Part shown: positions 18,306-26,967 of the stretch, piece by piece
Numbering within the stretch: position 1 is the stretch's first letter
Layout of the letters: every line of letters begins with the position of its first letter
Assembly: GCA_026710865.1 (NCBI GenBank)
Contig: JAPOQG010000312.1
Coordinates: 1-39,793, forward strand
DNA: 39,793 bases
DNA from: Acidimicrobiaceae bacterium
GTDB taxonomy: Bacteria > Actinomycetota > Acidimicrobiia > Acidimicrobiales > Aldehydirespiratoraceae
Direction of reading: 5' to 3'
Position numbers and translations under genes: made by a program
Notes under the pieces: model-generated
What the model saw: only the letters and a program-made list of their open reading frames with translations
Told to the model about the DNA's origin: nothing
Databases searched by the model: none

Positions 18306-19478
18306 TCAGGCGATGTGGCGGCGGACGAACTCGTCGAACATGGGCACCGTGAAGGCGATCACATCGTGGCGAGGCGAGTAGCACAGTCCTCGTTGGATGA
18401 GGGAATGGCGAACCGGGCCGACCTGCGTGGTCTTCTTTCCCAACGCGGCCGCGACGTCGCCGGAGCGGTGAGGGCCGGGTCCCATCGTGGCCATGGCCGC
18501 CAGATAGGCCCGCTGGGCGTCGGTGGCGCGATCCATGCGGACCCGGAAGAACCCGGCATCGAGCTCCGACTGCGCCAGCGGGACCGCGTCGAGCACATCC
18601 TGTCGGATGATGCGGTCGGGTCCCTCTGCCACACGCCAGGCCTGCTTGCCGAATTCCTGCAAGAAGTACGGGTAGCCCTTGGTGAGTGAGACCACCTCCT
18701 CTATCGCGCCTGCATCCCATCTGACACCCTCGGCTGAGGCAGGCTCAACAAGCGCCCGTGCCGCCGCAGCGTCGTCGAGGCTGCTGATGTCAACGAAGCT
18801 GAAGAGGCGCTCGGCGTAGGTGCGAGCCTCGCCCAGCAGGCCCAGGACGGAGGGAAGACCGGCACCGACCACCAGCAACGGCAGATCCGCTTGACTGATC
18901 TCGTGCAGCGCGACGATCAGCGGCCGCAGGTGCTGCTTGGACAGAAGCTGGATCTCGTCGATCGTGACCACCACACCCTTGCGGCAATCCTTGGCGTGCT
19001 CGCCCACCTCCCGCAGTAGATCCGCCAGATCCCGCTGCAGGATGCCCGAGTCAGCCCGTCCGTCGAACGGGTCGACCCCCACGGTGAGCGTCCCGGCGGC
19101 CGGGATGTCCCAAGACACCTGGAACGACTTGAGCACCCCGAGCGCCCGAGAGGCAAGCTGCGACAGGCGACGCCGCGGCGTGAGATCTAGGAGTGCACCT
19201 TGGGAGACCGCGGCGATCTGGCGCACGAACGGGCTGTCCTCACCGGCTTCGATGCTCTGACTGACCCAGCCGTGTCCAGCAGCGGCGTCGCGGAACTCGC
19301 GCAGCAGCACGGTCTTGCCCACGCCCCGCAGGCCCGTGAGCATCTGACTCCGGTCCGACCGACCGACGGCGAGCCGTCGCACCGCTACATCGAACGCCTC
19401 CATCTGGTCGTCGCGACCGACAAGCGCCGGTGGACGCTTTCCGGCGCCTGGGCTATAGGGATTCACGATCGGGTCCAT
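18306..19478 (-). CDS. AAA+ ATP-binding protein (Orc/Cdc6-like, AAA_16 type)
   Basis: A protein of 390 residues from ATG 19478, chosen because GGGAGGGG precedes it and the product then starts MDPIVNPYSPGAG, the usual beginning of this actinobacterial ATPase family. A longer frame from TTG at 19541 is less likely. Walker A is G49-L-R-G-V-G-K-T, Walker B is VVVTIDEIQ (D174-E175), and the last 80 residues look like a winged helix. Relatives are STAND/Orc-like ATPases of uncertain role, often near mobile or defence genes. It faces the MORC gene tail to tail and follows the carboxyltransferase gene on the same strand, separated by 95 bp that hold an inverted repeat. Whether it belongs to the defence island is open. 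Its G+C is high, unlike that of the dcm-MORC pair. Confidence 0.75.
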   Translation of the reverse strand: MDPIVNPYSPGAGKRPPALVGRDDQMEAFDVAVRRLAVGRSDRSQMLTGLRGVGKTVLLREFRDAAAGHGWVSQSIEAGEDSPFVRQIAAVSQGALLDLTPRRRLSQLASRALGVLKSFQVSWDIPAAGTLTVGVDPFDGRADSGILQRDLADLLREVGEHAKDCRKGVVVTIDEIQLLSKQHLRPLIVALHEISQADLPLLVVGAGLPSVLGLLGEARTYAERLFSFVDISSLDDAAAARALVEPASAEGVRWDAGAIEEVVSLTKGYPYFLQEFGKQAWRVAEGPDRIIRQDVLDAVPLAQSELDAGFFRVRMDRATDAQRAYLAAMATMGPGPHRSGDVAAALGKKTTQVGPVRHSLIQRGLCYSPRHDVIAFTVPMFDEFVRRHIA

Positions 19479-19502
19479 GCGGCCCCTCCCGTCGAACTGC
19501 AG

Positions 19503-19563
19503 TTTATAGAGATCTGCGAGGTTTTTAGCATGAATCCTCAAAAGCTCCGCAGATGCTTATAAA
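19503..19563. repeat. imperfect 16-bp inverted repeat at right edge of island
   Basis: Arms at 19503-19518 and 19548-19563 are complementary at 13 of 16 positions, with a 29-nt loop. The segment is AT-rich compared with its surroundings. It lies between the carboxyltransferase stop and the ATPase start, so it could be a hairpin in the minus-strand transcript, an operator, or a trace of an insertion end. Confidence 0.5.
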
Positions 19564-19573
19564 TGAGCGGGCG

Positions 19574-21112
19574 CTACCGATCGGGCAGTGGCGGGGCCTC
19601 ACGTATGGTCAGGTGCTGCCGTGCCAACGATCGGATGGCGGCGCGGCGGGTCAACAGGCGCTCATCCGGCGGCATCGACGATGCCGTTCGCAGTGCGCGG
19701 GCGACCGCGTCGGCCAGAGTGGCCGAGGTCTGCGCCACCGTGGGGCCTTCGGCCACGACGGTGTCGACGATCCCCTCGCTTCGCAGCGCCTCGACGTCGG
19801 CGGCCTGGCCTCGTGCCATCTGTGCCGCCGCCTCGGTGTCGCGGAACAGGATGGCGGATGCGGCCTCCGGCGCGATGGGGGCGAGCCAGGCGTGCTCGAG
19901 CGCGATCATTGCGTCGGCGGCCACCAAGGCGATGGCGCCCGCGCCGGAGCCCTCGCCGACCAGGACCGAGACGGTGGGGATCCGAACGCCGAGGAGCTCC
20001 CGTATCAGCGTGCCGACCGCATGGGCCAGGCCGGCGGCCTCCACCTCGGCGCCCACGCCCGCGCCCCGAGTGTCGATGAAGGACACCAGCGGGAGATCGA
20101 GCTCGTCGGCGATCGACACTGCCCGCTGCGCCTTGCGGTAGCCGGCCGGCGAGACCTCCGCCCCGCGCCCCTCCGGCCGCCGGAAGCCGAGCGCGACAGC
20201 CGGCACACCCCGGAACCGGGCGAATCCCGCGAGCAGGCCGCGGTCGTCCTCGCCGGCGCGGTCGCCGCGGATCTCGATCAGCGGGGAGTCGGCGGCCTCG
20301 ATCACCGACTCGATCGACGGGCGGTCCTGCGCCCTCGAGCGGAGCACGGAACGCCACGGATCGAGCTGCTCCTGTGAAGCGACGACGCGAGGAGACCCAG
20401 CCGGCGGCCTCGACGACCCAGCCGGCGGCCCGCCCCCGGCAACAACGATGTCCAGCCATTCCGCGATCCGCGGCGCCAGCACGTCGGGGTGGACGATGTC
20501 GTCGATCAGGCCCCGCTCCAGGGCGGCCTCCGAGGCGATCTCATGAAGCGGGACGGTCTCGCCGGTGACGGCCTCCACCACTCGGGGGCCCGTGACCGAG
20601 ATCGACGTGCCCGGCGAAGCCCACACCAGCTGACCCTGGGTGCCCCAGGCCGCGAGCGCCCCGCCCATCGCGGGATGCATCAAGTAGCTGAGAAACGCGA
20701 GTCCGGCCTCGCGATGCTCCGAGATGGCGGCACCGATCGACAGCATCTTGACGAACGCCGGCGTTCCCTCCTGCATGCGGGTTCCGCCCGACCGGCAGAT
20801 CCCGACCACCGGTCTGCGGGCCGCGGTGGCGACCACGAAGGCCCGGGCCACCCGTTCGGCCGCCGCGATGCCCAGCGTGCCCGCCACAAACCCGTAGTCG
20901 CTGCAGATCACCGCGACCTCGTGGCCGCCGATGCCGGCGAACCCGACCTTGACCGCCTCCGCGAGCGGGTCGTCGGCCTGCAGCGCCGCCAATCGGACGG
21001 CGTAAGCGTGCCGGTCGCTGAATGCCAGAGGGTCGGTGGTCACGACCTCCCGCGACCATTCGCGAAAGCTGCCCCCGGTGAGCTTGGCGAGGAAGGTGTC
21101 AGTCTCGGACAT
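19574..21112 (-). CDS. acyl-CoA/acetyl-CoA carboxylase carboxyltransferase (fused beta/alpha halves)
   Basis: A protein of 512 residues made of two crotonase-fold halves. The first (about 30-230) has GICRSGGTRMQEG, AFLSYLMHPAMGG and a GTSISVTGPRVVE oxyanion region, as in the AccD beta subunit. The second (about 255-485) has FIDTRGAGVG and GEGSGAGAIAL, as in the AccA alpha subunit. Carboxyltransferases move CO2 from carboxybiotin to acetyl-CoA or another acyl-CoA. The Cys4 zinc finger of classical AccD is missing. The biotin carboxylase and carrier protein must be encoded elsewhere. The ATG at 21112 lacks a clear ribosome-binding site. It is divergent from the ABC transporter, sharing a promoter region with a palindromic GTATAC. 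Confidence 0.85.
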   Translation of the reverse strand: MSETDTFLAKLTGGSFREWSREVVTTDPLAFSDRHAYAVRLAALQADDPLAEAVKVGFAGIGGHEVAVICSDYGFVAGTLGIAAAERVARAFVVATAARRPVVGICRSGGTRMQEGTPAFVKMLSIGAAISEHREAGLAFLSYLMHPAMGGALAAWGTQGQLVWASPGTSISVTGPRVVEAVTGETVPLHEIASEAALERGLIDDIVHPDVLAPRIAEWLDIVVAGGGPPAGSSRPPAGSPRVVASQEQLDPWRSVLRSRAQDRPSIESVIEAADSPLIEIRGDRAGEDDRGLLAGFARFRGVPAVALGFRRPEGRGAEVSPAGYRKAQRAVSIADELDLPLVSFIDTRGAGVGAEVEAAGLAHAVGTLIRELLGVRIPTVSVLVGEGSGAGAIALVAADAMIALEHAWLAPIAPEAASAILFRDTEAAAQMARGQAADVEALRSEGIVDTVVAEGPTVAQTSATLADAVARALRTASSMPPDERLLTRRAAIRSLARQHLTIREAPPLPDR

Positions 21113-21123
21113 GTGCGCGTTGC

Positions 21124-21186
21124 CTGATTCGGAGCCGCCGGGGAAGTCCGGCTACGGTATACAGACGGCCCCGGTCGCGGGCCAGT
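21124..21186. promoter_or_regulatory. divergent promoter segment (copy B of duplicated element)
   Basis: TATACA at 21158-21163 is a plausible -10 box for the ABC operon, with GGGAGGG and the TTG start some 40 bp on. Because GTATAC is palindromic, TATACC on the other strand can serve the carboxyltransferase gene. The whole segment aligns with 3845-3905. No recognisable -35 box is present. Confidence 0.5.
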
Positions 21187-21211
21187 TGATGGCCCGACGG
21201 GAGGGAGCGCC

Positions 21212-22132
21212 TTGCTTCGGTGGCTCGCCAAACGCATCATCGCCGCCGCCCTCGTCGTGTTCGTGGTCACCACACTGGTGTTCGTGGTCACCCACATCTT
21301 CACCGACCCGGCCACGGTGTCGCTGCCGCTGGAAGCCACCGAGGAGCACCGGGCCAACCGCCGGGCCGTGCTCGGGCTGGACCGGCCCCTGAGCGTCCAG
21401 TACTGGGACTTCGTGTCTGGCCTGGTGGTGGGCGACCTCGGCGAGTCGTTCTGGCAGAGCCAACCGGCCTCGAAGCTCGTGTTCCAGCGGCTGCCGGCCA
21501 CCCTGAAGCTGGTGGGCGGGGCCACCGTCGTGACCGTGCTGCTGGCTGCACCCATGGGAATGCTGGCCGCGTGGTGGGAGCGCCGCTTCGCCGACCACGC
21601 GGTGCTCGGCTTCTCGATGGTGTCGATCAGCGCTCCGCCGTTCTGGATCGGCTACCTGCTCATCATCGTGTTCGCGGTTCAGCTCGGCTGGGTGCCGACC
21701 TTCGGCTCGAGCGGGTTCGTGTCGCTGATCCTCCCGTCGGTCGCCATCGGCCTCGCCAGCGCGGGGCGGTTGGCCCAGATGACCCGGCGCGGGATCGTCG
21801 AGGAGCTGCGAAAACCGTACGCAGTCACCGCGATGTCGCGGGGATTCTCCCGGTCCTACACGATCGTGCACCACACCTTCCGCAACGTGGCCTCGGGCTT
21901 CGTGACCATGACGGGGTGGGAGCTGACCCGGATGTTCACCGGCTACACGGTGGTGATCGAGGTGGTGTTCGCCTGGCCCGGCGTGGGCCGCCTCGCCATC
22001 CACGCCATCGAGAACCGTGACCTGGTCCTGGTGCAGGCCGCGGTGGTGGTGCTGGCCACGCTGGTGGTGGTGACCAACCTGCTGGTGGACGTAGCCCGCC
22101 GGCTGATCGACCCGCGGGTGGACCTGGCATGA
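21212..22132 (+). CDS. peptide-type ABC transporter permease (DppB family)
   Basis: A protein of 306 residues with about six membrane spans, starting with the short cytoplasmic basic segment and first helix typical of DppB/OppB. The EAA-type loop and the VVFAWPGVGRL stretch near the C terminus are family hallmarks. The start codon is TTG at 21212, supported by GGGAGGG at 21199-21205. It forms the membrane channel with the next gene product for uptake of peptides, nickel or related solutes. The stop overlaps the next start in ATGA. No binding protein is encoded in this operon, so one must come from elsewhere. The fragment at the right end of the window belongs to a separate locus. Confidence 0.92.
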   Translation: MLRWLAKRIIAAALVVFVVTTLVFVVTHIFTDPATVSLPLEATEEHRANRRAVLGLDRPLSVQYWDFVSGLVVGDLGESFWQSQPASKLVFQRLPATLKLVGGATVVTVLLAAPMGMLAAWWERRFADHAVLGFSMVSISAPPFWIGYLLIIVFAVQLGWVPTFGSSGFVSLILPSVAIGLASAGRLAQMTRRGIVEELRKPYAVTAMSRGFSRSYTIVHHTFRNVASGFVTMTGWELTRMFTGYTVVIEVVFAWPGVGRLAIHAIENRDLVLVQAAVVVLATLVVVTNLLVDVARRLIDPRVDLA

Positions 22133-23085
22133 CGGTCACCGAGAACCCGATGGGTCCGGCCGCCGACGGCGGTGCGGGCGATGCGGCGCCGCCCGAGAAC
22201 GCCACCGTCATGGCCGACCTGAGGTCGCACCTGCGCAAATCCAAGGCGGGCATCTCAGGGCTCATCATCTGCACGCTGTTCGCCCTGGTGGCCATCCTCG
22301 GCCCGTGGCTGCCGTTCATCAAGGACCCGGCCCAGCAGAGCCTGCCCGACAAGCTCACTCCCCCGATCGGTTGGGGCGGCGCGTGGTCGCACCCCCTGGG
22401 CACCGACCAGCTCGGCCGCGACATCCTGGCCCGGCTGATCGACGGCGCCCGCATCTCGCTGCTGGTCAGCCTGGCCGCGGTCATCATCGCGGCCGTCCTC
22501 GGCACCGCCCTGGGGCTCATCGCGGGCTACATCGGCGGGAAGATCGACACCCTCATCATCTCGGCCGCCGACGTGCAGATGGCCTTCCCGGGCGTGCTGG
22601 CCGGGCTGATCCTGGTCGCCGCGTTCGGGCCGAGCGTGTGGCTCGTCATCGTCGTGATCGCCATATCCAGCTGGATGGTGTTCACCAGGGTGGGGCGCGG
22701 CCTGGTGTTCACCCTCAAGACATCGCTGTACGTGGAGGCGTCGGAGCTGGCAGGCGCATCGTCGCGACGGATCATGTGGCGGCACCTGCTGCCCAACCTG
22801 GTCAGCTCGCTCATCACGCTGAGCGTGCTGGAGCTGGCCGCAGCCATCCTCTCGGAGTCGGCCTTCGCCTTCCTCGGTTTCGGGGTGCAGCCGCCCCGCT
22901 CGTCGTGGGGTCTGATGATCCAGGAGGGCCGCAACTACATCACCGACGGATGGTGGATCGTCACCTTCGCGGGCATGGCCATCGCCATCGTGGTGCTGGG
23001 CGTCAACCTGCTCTCGCTGTGGCTGCAGTCGTTCAACGACGTGGCCGAGCGCGAGCAGATCATCCTCGAGAGGCCCGGTGCCTGA
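22129..23085 (+). CDS. peptide-type ABC transporter permease (DppC family)
   Basis: A protein of 318 residues with an N-terminal cytoplasmic tail of about 35 residues, then the first membrane span and the LGTDQLGRDILARLIDGAR motif that marks DppC/OppC proteins. A permease EAA loop (ELAGASSRRIMWRHLLPN) faces the ATPases. It is coupled to the DppB gene by a 4-bp ATGA overlap. Partner of that protein in the inner-membrane channel. The exact solute cannot be told from sequence. Confidence 0.92.
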   Translation: MTVTENPMGPAADGGAGDAAPPENATVMADLRSHLRKSKAGISGLIICTLFALVAILGPWLPFIKDPAQQSLPDKLTPPIGWGGAWSHPLGTDQLGRDILARLIDGARISLLVSLAAVIIAAVLGTALGLIAGYIGGKIDTLIISAADVQMAFPGVLAGLILVAAFGPSVWLVIVVIAISSWMVFTRVGRGLVFTLKTSLYVEASELAGASSRRIMWRHLLPNLVSSLITLSVLELAAAILSESAFAFLGFGVQPPRSSWGLMIQEGRNYITDGWWIVTFAGMAIAIVVLGVNLLSLWLQSFNDVAEREQIILERPGA

Positions 23086-23181
23086 GATGAGCCGGCTACA
23101 CCTCGCACCCAGGTCTTCACGATGGCCGGAGAAGACGGGCCTCACCATGGCGAGGGCACTCGAGAGGCCCGGAGGGTGACG

Positions 23182-24192
23182 GTGAGCACGACCGGCGACA
23201 ACGGCCGCACCGAGCGCCTGCTGGAGGTCAAGGACCTCACCGTGGGCTTCCCCACCCGCGACGGCACGGTGCTGGGCGTGGACGGCCTGACCCTGAACGT
23301 CGGCTCCCACGAGCGCCTCGGAGTGGTGGGCGAGTCGGGCTCGGGCAAGAGCGTCATGGGCCTGGCCATCCTGGGCATGGTCCTGCCGCCGGGGCGCATC
23401 ATGGGGGGCTCGGTGCGCTGGAAGGGCGAGGACGTGCTCGACGAGGCGGTGGCCAACCGGGTGCGGGGCCGGGAGATCGCCATGATCTTCCAGGACCCGA
23501 TGGTGTCGCTCAACCCACTCAAGACGGTGGGCGCGCAGCTGCGGGAGCTGCTGCAGCGCAGGGTCGGCCTGCAGGGTCCGGCCGTCAGGACGCGCTCGCT
23601 GGAACTGCTCGACATGGTGGGCATCGCCAACGCGCCCGAGCGCCTGAAGGCCTACGCCTACGAGCTGTCGGGAGGCATGCGCCAGCGGGTGATGATCGCC
23701 ACCGCGCTGGCCTGCGAGCCGACGCTGCTGATCGCGGACGAGCCCACCACCGGGCTCGACGTGACCATCCAGGACCAGATCCTCACCCTGCTGCGCAACC
23801 TGTCCACCGAACTCGGCGTCTCGGTGCTGATGATCACCCACGACCTCGGTGTGGTGGCCCAGTTCTGCGACCGCGTGCAGGTCATGTACGCCGGACGGAT
23901 CGTGGAGCGGGCTCCCATCGCCGAGATGTTCGCCGACCCGCAGCACCCCTACTCGCTCGGCCTGCTCAAGTCGGTGCCGAGAGTGGACCAGGCCGAGACC
24001 GAGCTGACCGGCATACCGGGCGAGCCGCTCGACCGGGCCCGATTCCCACCGGGCTGCGCCTTCGAGCCCCGCTGCGTCGAGGCTCAGGACACCTGCCAGG
24101 TGACGCCGCCGCCGCTGGTCAGGATCGCCGAGCGGCGCTGGGTGGCCTGCTACAACCGCCCCGGGGCCGAGCGGACGGGGAGCGACTCGTGA
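23182..24192 (+). CDS. peptide-type ABC transporter ATP-binding protein (DppD family)
   Basis: The start is placed at GTG 23182, where GGAGG lies 6 nt ahead; an upstream ATG at 23122 would add 20 unlikely residues. The product is 336 residues. Walker A is G50-E-S-G-S-G-K-S, the ABC signature is L162-S-G-G-M-R-Q, and Walker B ends in D186-E187. The C-terminal oligopeptide/dipeptide transporter domain, with its cysteine-containing [10 protein letters not shown] segment, is present. It hydrolyses ATP to power the DppB/DppC channel, together with the next ATPase. Confidence 0.92.
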   Translation: MSTTGDNGRTERLLEVKDLTVGFPTRDGTVLGVDGLTLNVGSHERLGVVGESGSGKSVMGLAILGMVLPPGRIMGGSVRWKGEDVLDEAVANRVRGREIAMIFQDPMVSLNPLKTVGAQLRELLQRRVGLQGPAVRTRSLELLDMVGIANAPERLKAYAYELSGGMRQRVMIATALACEPTLLIADEPTTGLDVTIQDQILTLLRNLSTELGVSVLMITHDLGVVAQFCDRVQVMYAGRIVERAPIAEMFADPQHPYSLGLLKSVPRVDQAETELTGIPGEPLDRARFPPGCAFEPRCVEAQDTCQVTPPPLVRIAERRWVACYNRPGAERTGSDS

Positions 24193-24209
24193 GGATCCTG
24201 AGGAGAGCC

Positions 24210-24262
24210 CGAGCGAGGCCGTGGCCCGAGCGGCCTGTGAGCGCAGCGAACAAGAGCGGGAG
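24210..24262 (+). repeat. dispersed leader repeat, short copy
   Basis: Contains GTGAGCGCAGCGAACAAGAG (from 24237) and a flanking block shared with the inverted copies at 29364-29430 and 34441-34507. It lacks about 19 bp in the middle relative to those. It lies 63 bp ahead of the next gene's start, in the same relative orientation as the other copies. Confidence 0.65.
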
Positions 24263-24325
24263 TGACACGGCTGCTACGCGATGGGCACTGACCCGTTCGC
24301 GCTCGTTCCGTGGGGAGGAGGCGAC

Positions 24326-25291
24326 GTGAACGAGCCGGTCGTGCCCCTGGTCGAGAGCCGGGACGTCAGCGTCCACTTCAGCCGCTGGGTGGGCAGCCGC
24401 CGACGGACGGTGTACGCGCTCGACGACTTCAGCATCGCGGTGGCACCCGGCGAGACCGTCGGCCTGGTGGGCGAGTCGGGCTGCGGCAAGTCCACCGCGG
24501 GCCGTGCGCTGCTCGGAGCGGTGAAACCCACCAAGGGCCAGGTGCTCTTCGAGGGCAAGGACGTGACCAACCTCAGCCGGCGGAACTGGCGGGCCATGCG
24601 CAAGCAGGTCCAGATGATCTTCCAGGACCCCTACTCGGCACTCAACCCGAAGATCAAGGTGGGCGAGAGCGTCGCCGAGCCCTTCATGGTGCACACCCGC
24701 AAGCGGGGCAAGGAGCTCGAGGCGGCGGTGGCCGAACTGCTGGAGACGGTGGGGATGACCGCCAGCGCGGCCGACAAGTACCCCCACGCCTTCTCCGGCG
24801 GCCAGCGCCAGCGCATCGTGATCGCCCGGGCCCTGGCGCTGCATCCCGGCTTCGTGGTGGCCGACGAGGCCACCGCGGCCCTGGACGTGTCGATCCAGCC
24901 CCAGATCGTCAACCTGCTGGTCGAGCTCAAGGAGAGCGTCGGCCTGTCCTACCTGTTCATCTCCCACAACCTGGCGGTTGTGCGCCACGTGTCGGACCGG
25001 GTGGCCATCATGTACCTGGGACACCTGATGGAGATCGGCAGCCACCACGACATCTACGAGAACCCGACCCATCCCTACTCCCAGGCCCTGCTCTCCGCGG
25101 TGCCGGTGCCCGATCCGACCACTCGCGGCGACCACGAGCCCCTCAAGGGCGACCTGCCCAGCCCGATGGACCCGCCCAAGGGCTGCCGGTTCAACACCCG
25201 CTGTCCGTTGGCGGTGGAGCAGTGCTTCGAGGAGCGCCCGCCGCTGCGGGAGCGCTCCAGTGGCCACCTGGTGGCCTGCTGGGTGAATTGA
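24326..25291 (+). CDS. peptide-type ABC transporter ATP-binding protein (DppF family)
   Basis: The start is GTG 24326, with GGGGAGGAGG just upstream; a possible ATG at 24281 lacks such a site. The product is 321 residues with Walker A G49-E-S-G-C-G-K-S, an FSGGQRQR signature, a VVADEATAALD Walker B, and the C-terminal PPKGCRFNTRC region typical of oligopeptide transporters. It is the second ATPase of the transporter. It stands 133 bp after the DppD gene, with the dispersed repeat between them, so it may have its own leader. Confidence 0.92.
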   Translation: MNEPVVPLVESRDVSVHFSRWVGSRRRTVYALDDFSIAVAPGETVGLVGESGCGKSTAGRALLGAVKPTKGQVLFEGKDVTNLSRRNWRAMRKQVQMIFQDPYSALNPKIKVGESVAEPFMVHTRKRGKELEAAVAELLETVGMTASAADKYPHAFSGGQRQRIVIARALALHPGFVVADEATAALDVSIQPQIVNLLVELKESVGLSYLFISHNLAVVRHVSDRVAIMYLGHLMEIGSHHDIYENPTHPYSQALLSAVPVPDPTTRGDHEPLKGDLPSPMDPPKGCRFNTRCPLAVEQCFEERPPLRERSSGHLVACWVN

Positions 25292-25314
25292 GCGATCAAA
25301 CGGCCGGCGGCGGG

Positions 25315-26460
25315 ATGACGCCGCGTCAGACGACCTTCGCGTACCTGTTCACGCTGTACTTCATCCTCGGCGGGGCCGAGACGATGATGTCGCCGCTGTT
25401 CCCGCTGGTGCAGCCCGACCTCGACCTCACCGAGAGCAACCTGGCCGCCATCCTGGCCGCGGTGTCAGCCGGCATCGCCTCGTTCAACGTCCTCGGCGGC
25501 ATCAGCAGCCGCCGGCTCAGCAACCGGGCCCTGGTCCGGGCCTCGGCAGTGGCGCTGGCGACCGGCATGACGCTGTCGGCGGCAGCGCCGAGCTTCTGGA
25601 CGCTGCTGTTGGGCCAGACCCTGCTGGGTGTCGCCTTCGGGCTCTACTTCCCGCCCGGGCTGGCCAGCGTGGCCCGGCTGTACCCGGGCTCGGAGGGCAA
25701 GGCCATCGCGGTGTGGGGCCAGGCCTACTCGTTCGGTCTGGCCGCGGCCGCCCTGAGCGTCTTCGCCGGGGCGGGCTGGCGCTGGGTGTACGTCGGCTGC
25801 GCGGTGCCCCCGCTGCTGGCCATCGCCTACGTGCCCCGATGGGTGGAGCCCGCCGGGGACCGGGCGCCGATGCCGCTGCTGGCCCAGTTGGTCCAGTACG
25901 CCCGCAAGCACACCTACCGGCTGGCCTTCTGGGCCAGCTTCGGAGGGGTGTCCATGCACTTCGTGGTGATCGGCTTCTCGCCGACGTTCTTCGAGTCACG
26001 GGGGGTGAACCTGTGGCTGGTGGGCGTGCTGTTGGCTGGGGGCCGGCTCCTGTCGGCTCCGGTGAAGCTGGTGGGCGGGGCCCTGTACGACCAGCGCGGG
26101 GGACCGTGGACCGCCAGGCTGATGACGGCGACGACGTTCGCCTTCGGGCTGCCCCTGCTGCTGGCGCCGGCCAAGGTGGGGGTGTGGATGCTGGTGCCCT
26201 TCGTGGGGATGGCGGTCTCGGTGCTGCCGGTGGCCAACGCCATGCTGGTGGCGGCCCTTCCGGCCCAGTCCGGCTGGGGCATCGGCACCTTCCGGGCCGC
26301 CCTGCTGGGCTCGGCCGCCCTCCTGTCGGCGATCGTCAGCGGCCTGCTCCAACTCGGGGCGCCCCTCAAGACCCTGATGCTGATCTCGCTGGCCCTGCCC
26401 GCGCTGGTGGCCGCAGCCATGCACCGCGCCGTGGAGCCCCCCGCACCGGCCGCACCGTGA
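25315..26460 (+). CDS. MFS transporter
   Basis: A protein of 381 residues from ATG 25315, 23 bp after the ABC operon. It is strongly hydrophobic with about eleven to twelve spans and a central polar loop near 175-195. The motif A position reads GGISSRRLSNR, a degenerate form without the usual aspartate. The substrate is unknown. The tight spacing suggests transcription with the ABC operon. It is convergent with the small membrane protein gene at 26486, 25 bp away. Confidence 0.82.
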   Translation: MTPRQTTFAYLFTLYFILGGAETMMSPLFPLVQPDLDLTESNLAAILAAVSAGIASFNVLGGISSRRLSNRALVRASAVALATGMTLSAAAPSFWTLLLGQTLLGVAFGLYFPPGLASVARLYPGSEGKAIAVWGQAYSFGLAAAALSVFAGAGWRWVYVGCAVPPLLAIAYVPRWVEPAGDRAPMPLLAQLVQYARKHTYRLAFWASFGGVSMHFVVIGFSPTFFESRGVNLWLVGVLLAGGRLLSAPVKLVGGALYDQRGGPWTARLMTATTFAFGLPLLLAPAKVGVWMLVPFVGMAVSVLPVANAMLVAALPAQSGWGIGTFRAALLGSAALLSAIVSGLLQLGAPLKTLMLISLALPALVAAAMHRAVEPPAPAAP

Positions 26461-26485
26461 GCCGCGGACGTGTTCCCGAGCCGGG

Positions 26486-26962
26486 CTAGGCCGGGACCGG
26501 GCAGGCGGCGAGCTTGTAGGTGTTGAGGCGCTTGCGCAGGGTGTAGAGCAGGAGCCCCACCGCCAGCAGGCCGATGACGGGCTGCACGGGGGCCCACCAC
26601 GACAGGGCGCCCGACACGCCCACCAACGCCACCACGGCCTGGTTGCACACCGGGCAGCCCACCGCCAGGAACGACACGAACCCGCCCCAGATGGTGCGGG
26701 TGCCCTGGCGGTCGACGGTCACGGCCAACTCCTCGGACACGGGCTCCTCAGCCGGCTGGGGGCGGATGGCGAATATCAGCCCCATCAGCGCGGAGGTGAC
26801 GGCCAGGATCACGTAGTCGATCCAGCGCACGGCCACCGGCCGGCCGAAGATCGGGGTGTCGATCAGATCCGATGGGATCGCGATCAGCACCGCGGCGATG
26901 CCGGCGAACAGCACCGCCCGCGGCCAGGTGGCTCGGGGCAGCTCCAGCAACTCCTTGACCAT
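26486..26962 (-). CDS. small four-span membrane protein with a CPVC motif
   Basis: The start is ATG 26962, only 5 bp after the DUF6941 stop and preceded by GAGGG; upstream extension of the frame looks non-coding. The 158-residue product has two N-terminal hydrophobic spans, a charged middle loop (about 75-100), and two more spans. The third carries G-C-P-V-C-N. A CxxC pair within a membrane helix suggests a redox or metal-binding role, but I do not recognise the family. It is probably co-transcribed with the DUF6941 gene. Confidence 0.7.
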   Translation of the reverse strand: MVKELLELPRATWPRAVLFAGIAAVLIAIPSDLIDTPIFGRPVAVRWIDYVILAVTSALMGLIFAIRPQPAEEPVSEELAVTVDRQGTRTIWGGFVSFLAVGCPVCNQAVVALVGVSGALSWWAPVQPVIGLLAVGLLLYTLRKRLNTYKLAACPVPA

Positions 26963-26967
26963 GGCCC

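Noticed and set aside
3934..19563. Prophage or integrative element
   Set aside because: No integrase, transposase, tRNA gene, capsid or conjugation gene is seen, and no exact flanking direct repeat beyond the diverged promoter segment.
22255..23946. Long minus-strand open frame (563 codons) across the ABC transporter genes
   Set aside because: Rich in His, Arg and Gly, spans two real genes on the other strand, and shows no family.
24310..25314. Upstream extension of the MFS gene to 24310
   Set aside because: The first 335 codons translate the DppF gene out of frame; the real MFS product begins at ATG 25315.
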